Shown here one piece after another: positions 62,294-64,000 of a stretch of DNA of 64,000 nt. A model generated the notes under the pieces. That model worked only from the letters and a program-made list of their open reading frames with translations. It was not told the DNA's origin and searched no databases. This DNA is from Sporosarcina ureae (GTDB lineage: Bacteria > Bacillota > Bacilli > Bacillales_A > Planococcaceae): the NCBI RefSeq assembly GCF_029267015.1, contig NZ_JARIEA010000071.1:62001-126000 (forward strand), given 5' to 3'. Each line of letters opens with the position of its first letter. Positions within the stretch are counted from its first letter, which is position 1. The position numbers and the translations under genes are program-made.

Positions 62294-62877
62294 TGCGAAA
62301 ACAACAACTCACACGTAAGACAGGCGAAACATCAATTGAAATGGAATTTTCACTAGACGGCACAGGAGAGACGAATATCAATACTGGCGTCGGATTCTTT
62401 GACCATATGCTAACGGCATTCGCAAAACACGGGCGTTTTGATCTATCCGTGACATGCGACGGCGACATTGAAGTAGATCAACACCACTCGGTAGAAGACA
62501 TAGGTATCGTACTCGGACAATTATTCAACCAATGTATCGGTACAAAAGAAGGAATAGAACGTTTCGGACTTGTATCCACACCAATGGACGAAGCTCTATC
62601 CACTGCATCGATCGATATTAGCGGTCGCTCATTCCTCGTCTTTAACGTAGAAGGAATGAAAGACAAAGTAGGCGAATTCGACACAGAACTAGTTGAAGAA
62701 TTCTTCTTAGCATTCACAAACAACGCTAAAATCACATTACACATTAACTTGAACTACGGAAAAAACACACATCACATCATCGAATCCGTATTCAAAAGCT
62801 TCGGCCGCGCCCTACGCGACGCCAGCGCAATTAACCCAGAAATAAAAGGTGTTCCTTCTACTAAAGGGTCTTTGTAA
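62293..62877 (+). CDS. hisB: imidazoleglycerol-phosphate dehydratase
   Basis: Manganese enzyme making imidazole acetol phosphate. 194 residues, dehydratase only. NTGVGFFDHMLTAFAKHGRFDL, DQHHSVEDIGIVLGQ, FFLAFTNNAKITLHI and HHIIESVFKSFGRALRDA are clear. The 3' half uses many C-ending codons, unlike the flanking genes, up to about 62850. In the usual order hisH would follow, but a 91-bp gap with no gene leads directly to hisA. Confidence 0.96.
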   Translation: MRKQQLTRKTGETSIEMEFSLDGTGETNINTGVGFFDHMLTAFAKHGRFDLSVTCDGDIEVDQHHSVEDIGIVLGQLFNQCIGTKEGIERFGLVSTPMDEALSTASIDISGRSFLVFNVEGMKDKVGEFDTELVEEFFLAFTNNAKITLHINLNYGKNTHHIIESVFKSFGRALRDASAINPEIKGVPSTKGSL

Positions 62878-62968
62878 TTAATGTGTTTATCGGTTTAGAG
62901 TATAAAATTTCTTTGTTTTTAGAGCAACGGCGCTTAACGCTTATTTCATTTATTAGGAGGACTAGTTG

Positions 62969-63694
62969 ATGATTTTATTCCCAGCAATCGACATTAGAGA
63001 CGGCAAATGCGTCCGCCTCATTCAAGGCGACTACGCACAAGAAATAATCTACAACGATTCACCAACCAACATGGCACAAGAATGGCAAAGTCAAGGAGCC
63101 GAATACATCCACATCGTAGATCTAGACGGCGCAAAAACAGGCAATTCCGCCAATAAACAAGCTATCGAAGCCATCGCCAAAGCAATCAACGTACCCGTTC
63201 AAGTAGGCGGCGGAATCCGCAACATGGAAATTGTCGACTCACACATCGCAAATGGTGTTGCACGTGTTATTATCGGTACTGCAGCGATTCAAGACCCGGA
63301 ATTTCTTAAAAGAGCTGTTGAAAAACACGGCGACAAGATTGCTGTATCGATCGACGCACGTAATGGCTTCGTCGCAACAGACGGCTGGACAGAAACAAGT
63401 GACGTCAAAGCAGTCGATCTACTACAAGACCTTGCAAAAATCGGCGTCAAAACAGTGGTCTACACGGATATTATGAAAGACGGTATGCTCCAAGGACCAA
63501 ACTTTGAAGAACTGAAAATCATGGATGACGCATCTTCCATCGACATTATCGCTTCAGGTGGTGTATCTACAGAAGAAGATATCAAAAAGCTTGCTGCTTC
63601 AGACATGTACGGCGCTATTATAGGTAAAGCATTATACGAAGGTAAACTATCCTTAAAAAAATTATTGGGGGACGACAGTCATGTCAACAACTAA
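62969..63694 (+). CDS. hisA: ProFAR isomerase
   Basis: Amadori isomerase of the pathway. 241 residues of a beta-alpha barrel with FPAIDIRDGKCVRLIQGDY (first catalytic Asp), IVDLDGAKTG, VQVGGGIRNMEIVD and VYTDIMKDGMLQGPN (second catalytic region), and the C-terminal IIASGGVSTEEDI. ATG at 62969 sits 8 bases after AGGAGG. Strong C-ending codon use in its 5' half. Overlaps hisF by 14 bp. Confidence 0.95.
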   Translation: MILFPAIDIRDGKCVRLIQGDYAQEIIYNDSPTNMAQEWQSQGAEYIHIVDLDGAKTGNSANKQAIEAIAKAINVPVQVGGGIRNMEIVDSHIANGVARVIIGTAAIQDPEFLKRAVEKHGDKIAVSIDARNGFVATDGWTETSDVKAVDLLQDLAKIGVKTVVYTDIMKDGMLQGPNFEELKIMDDASSIDIIASGGVSTEEDIKKLAASDMYGAIIGKALYEGKLSLKKLLGDDSHVNN

Positions 63695-64000
63695 AAAGAT
63701 CATTCCGTGTTTAGACGTAGATAATCGTAAAGTTGTAAAAGGAAAGAAATTTCTAGATGTTCAGGAAGTAGCAGATCCCCTAACATTAGCAAAAAAGTAT
63801 GTTGCAGATGGTGCAGATGAACTCGTCTTCTATGACATTTCGGCATCGACGAAAAATCGTGGTATGTTCCTCGATTTAATTGAGGAAATTGCAAAGGAAG
63901 TACCGATCCCATTCATCGTAGGTGGCGGCATTCGTACGCTCGAAGATGTAGATAAAGTATTTGACCTGGGCGGTAATAAAATTTCGATCAATAGTGCAGC
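63681..64000 (+). CDS. hisF: HisF-family cyclase (imidazole glycerol phosphate synthase), partial and divergent
   Basis: Cut by the window end, with 106 residues visible. IIPCLDVDNRKVVKGKKF, ADELVFYDISAS, IVGGGIRTLEDV and NKISINSAA place it in HisF. The catalytic Asp of CLDV is kept. Divergent points: the usual arginine just before IIPCLDV is lysine, and the canonical NF-x2-LRD-x-GDP loop reads KFLDVQEVADP. ATG at 63681 has GGGGG upstream and overlaps hisA. No hisH is upstream in this operon. Confidence 0.85.
   Translation, partial: MSTTKKIIPCLDVDNRKVVKGKKFLDVQEVADPLTLAKKYVADGADELVFYDISASTKNRGMFLDLIEEIAKEVPIPFIVGGGIRTLEDVDKVFDLGGNKISINSA

Noticed and set aside
1..64000. Prophage, insertion sequence, integron, toxin-antitoxin or defence island
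   Set aside because: No transposase, integrase, restriction, phage structural or cas-like protein is encoded. The window is core metabolism with ordinary intergenic spacing.

Overview
This window reads as chromosome of a low-to-moderate GC, endospore-forming member of the Bacillota. A CotF-type spore coat protein, a SleL/YaaH-type spore-lytic glycosidase, AbrB, YpsA, OpuA, S-box, T-box and RFN leaders, and frequent TTG/GTG starts with strong AAGGAGG-like ribosome sites all fit Bacillales. Malate synthase G, SLH-domain cell-wall hydrolases and HisZ make Planococcaceae (Sporosarcina-like) my best guess. That placement is an inference and no rRNA is present to test it. I see no tRNA, rRNA, CRISPR array, insertion sequence or prophage.

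Layout. 0.2-3.1 kb: minus-strand membrane protein and a CDF efflux / unknown / RNA methylase operon with a terminator in its leader. 3.4-6.9 kb: argH, brnQ, fabI. 7.1-11.3 kb: argCJBD, followed by a dispersed repeat. 11.9-20.4 kb: cell-wall hydrolase, lipoprotein, UspA, chemoreceptor, EamA/LysR pair, DUF420 protein, and a GTPase operon with two small genes. 20.4-26.8 kb: ferritin, cobT, glycine-betaine ABC transporter, ctaB. 27.0-30.1 kb: an M20 amidohydrolase / GNAT / N-succinylamino-acid racemase operon. 30.1-33.8 kb: FMN riboswitch and ribD-ribE-ribBA-ribH, then a second repeat copy. 34.3-36.8 kb: metE behind a cobalamin riboswitch. 37.2-46.1 kb: malate synthase G, isochorismatase-like hydrolase, ypsA plus acyl-CoA dehydrogenase, second chemoreceptor, thpR, HAD phosphatase, small export protein. 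46.2-51.8 kb: serA behind a T-box, thioredoxin-like protein, abrB, metA behind a SAM riboswitch, YetF-like protein, HAD phosphatase. 51.9-58.2 kb: spore coat and spore-lytic genes, a 47-codon membrane protein, gdhA, argG, YdcF-like protein. 58.2-64 kb: hisJ divergent from hisZ-hisG-hisD-hisB-hisA-hisF, with hisF cut by the window end.

How the parts work together. The window is dominated by amino-acid and cofactor biosynthesis controlled by RNA switches: FMN (rib), cobalamin (metE), S-adenosylmethionine (metA) and a tRNA-sensing T-box (serA). Arginine genes lie at three separate loci (argCJBD, argH, argG). All three carry the same pair of 14-bp ArgR-like boxes exactly 20 bp apart, which suggests one arginine regulon.

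Most worth a second look: (i) the his operon lacks hisH between hisB and hisA and its HisF is divergent at normally invariant positions; (ii) the shared ArgR-like box pairs; (iii) a two-copy, roughly 280-bp noncoding element built from degenerate 20-21-bp units; (iv) an intrinsic terminator in the leader of a CDF metal-efflux operon with no recognised riboswitch; (v) an unlisted 47-codon membrane-protein gene with its own terminator.
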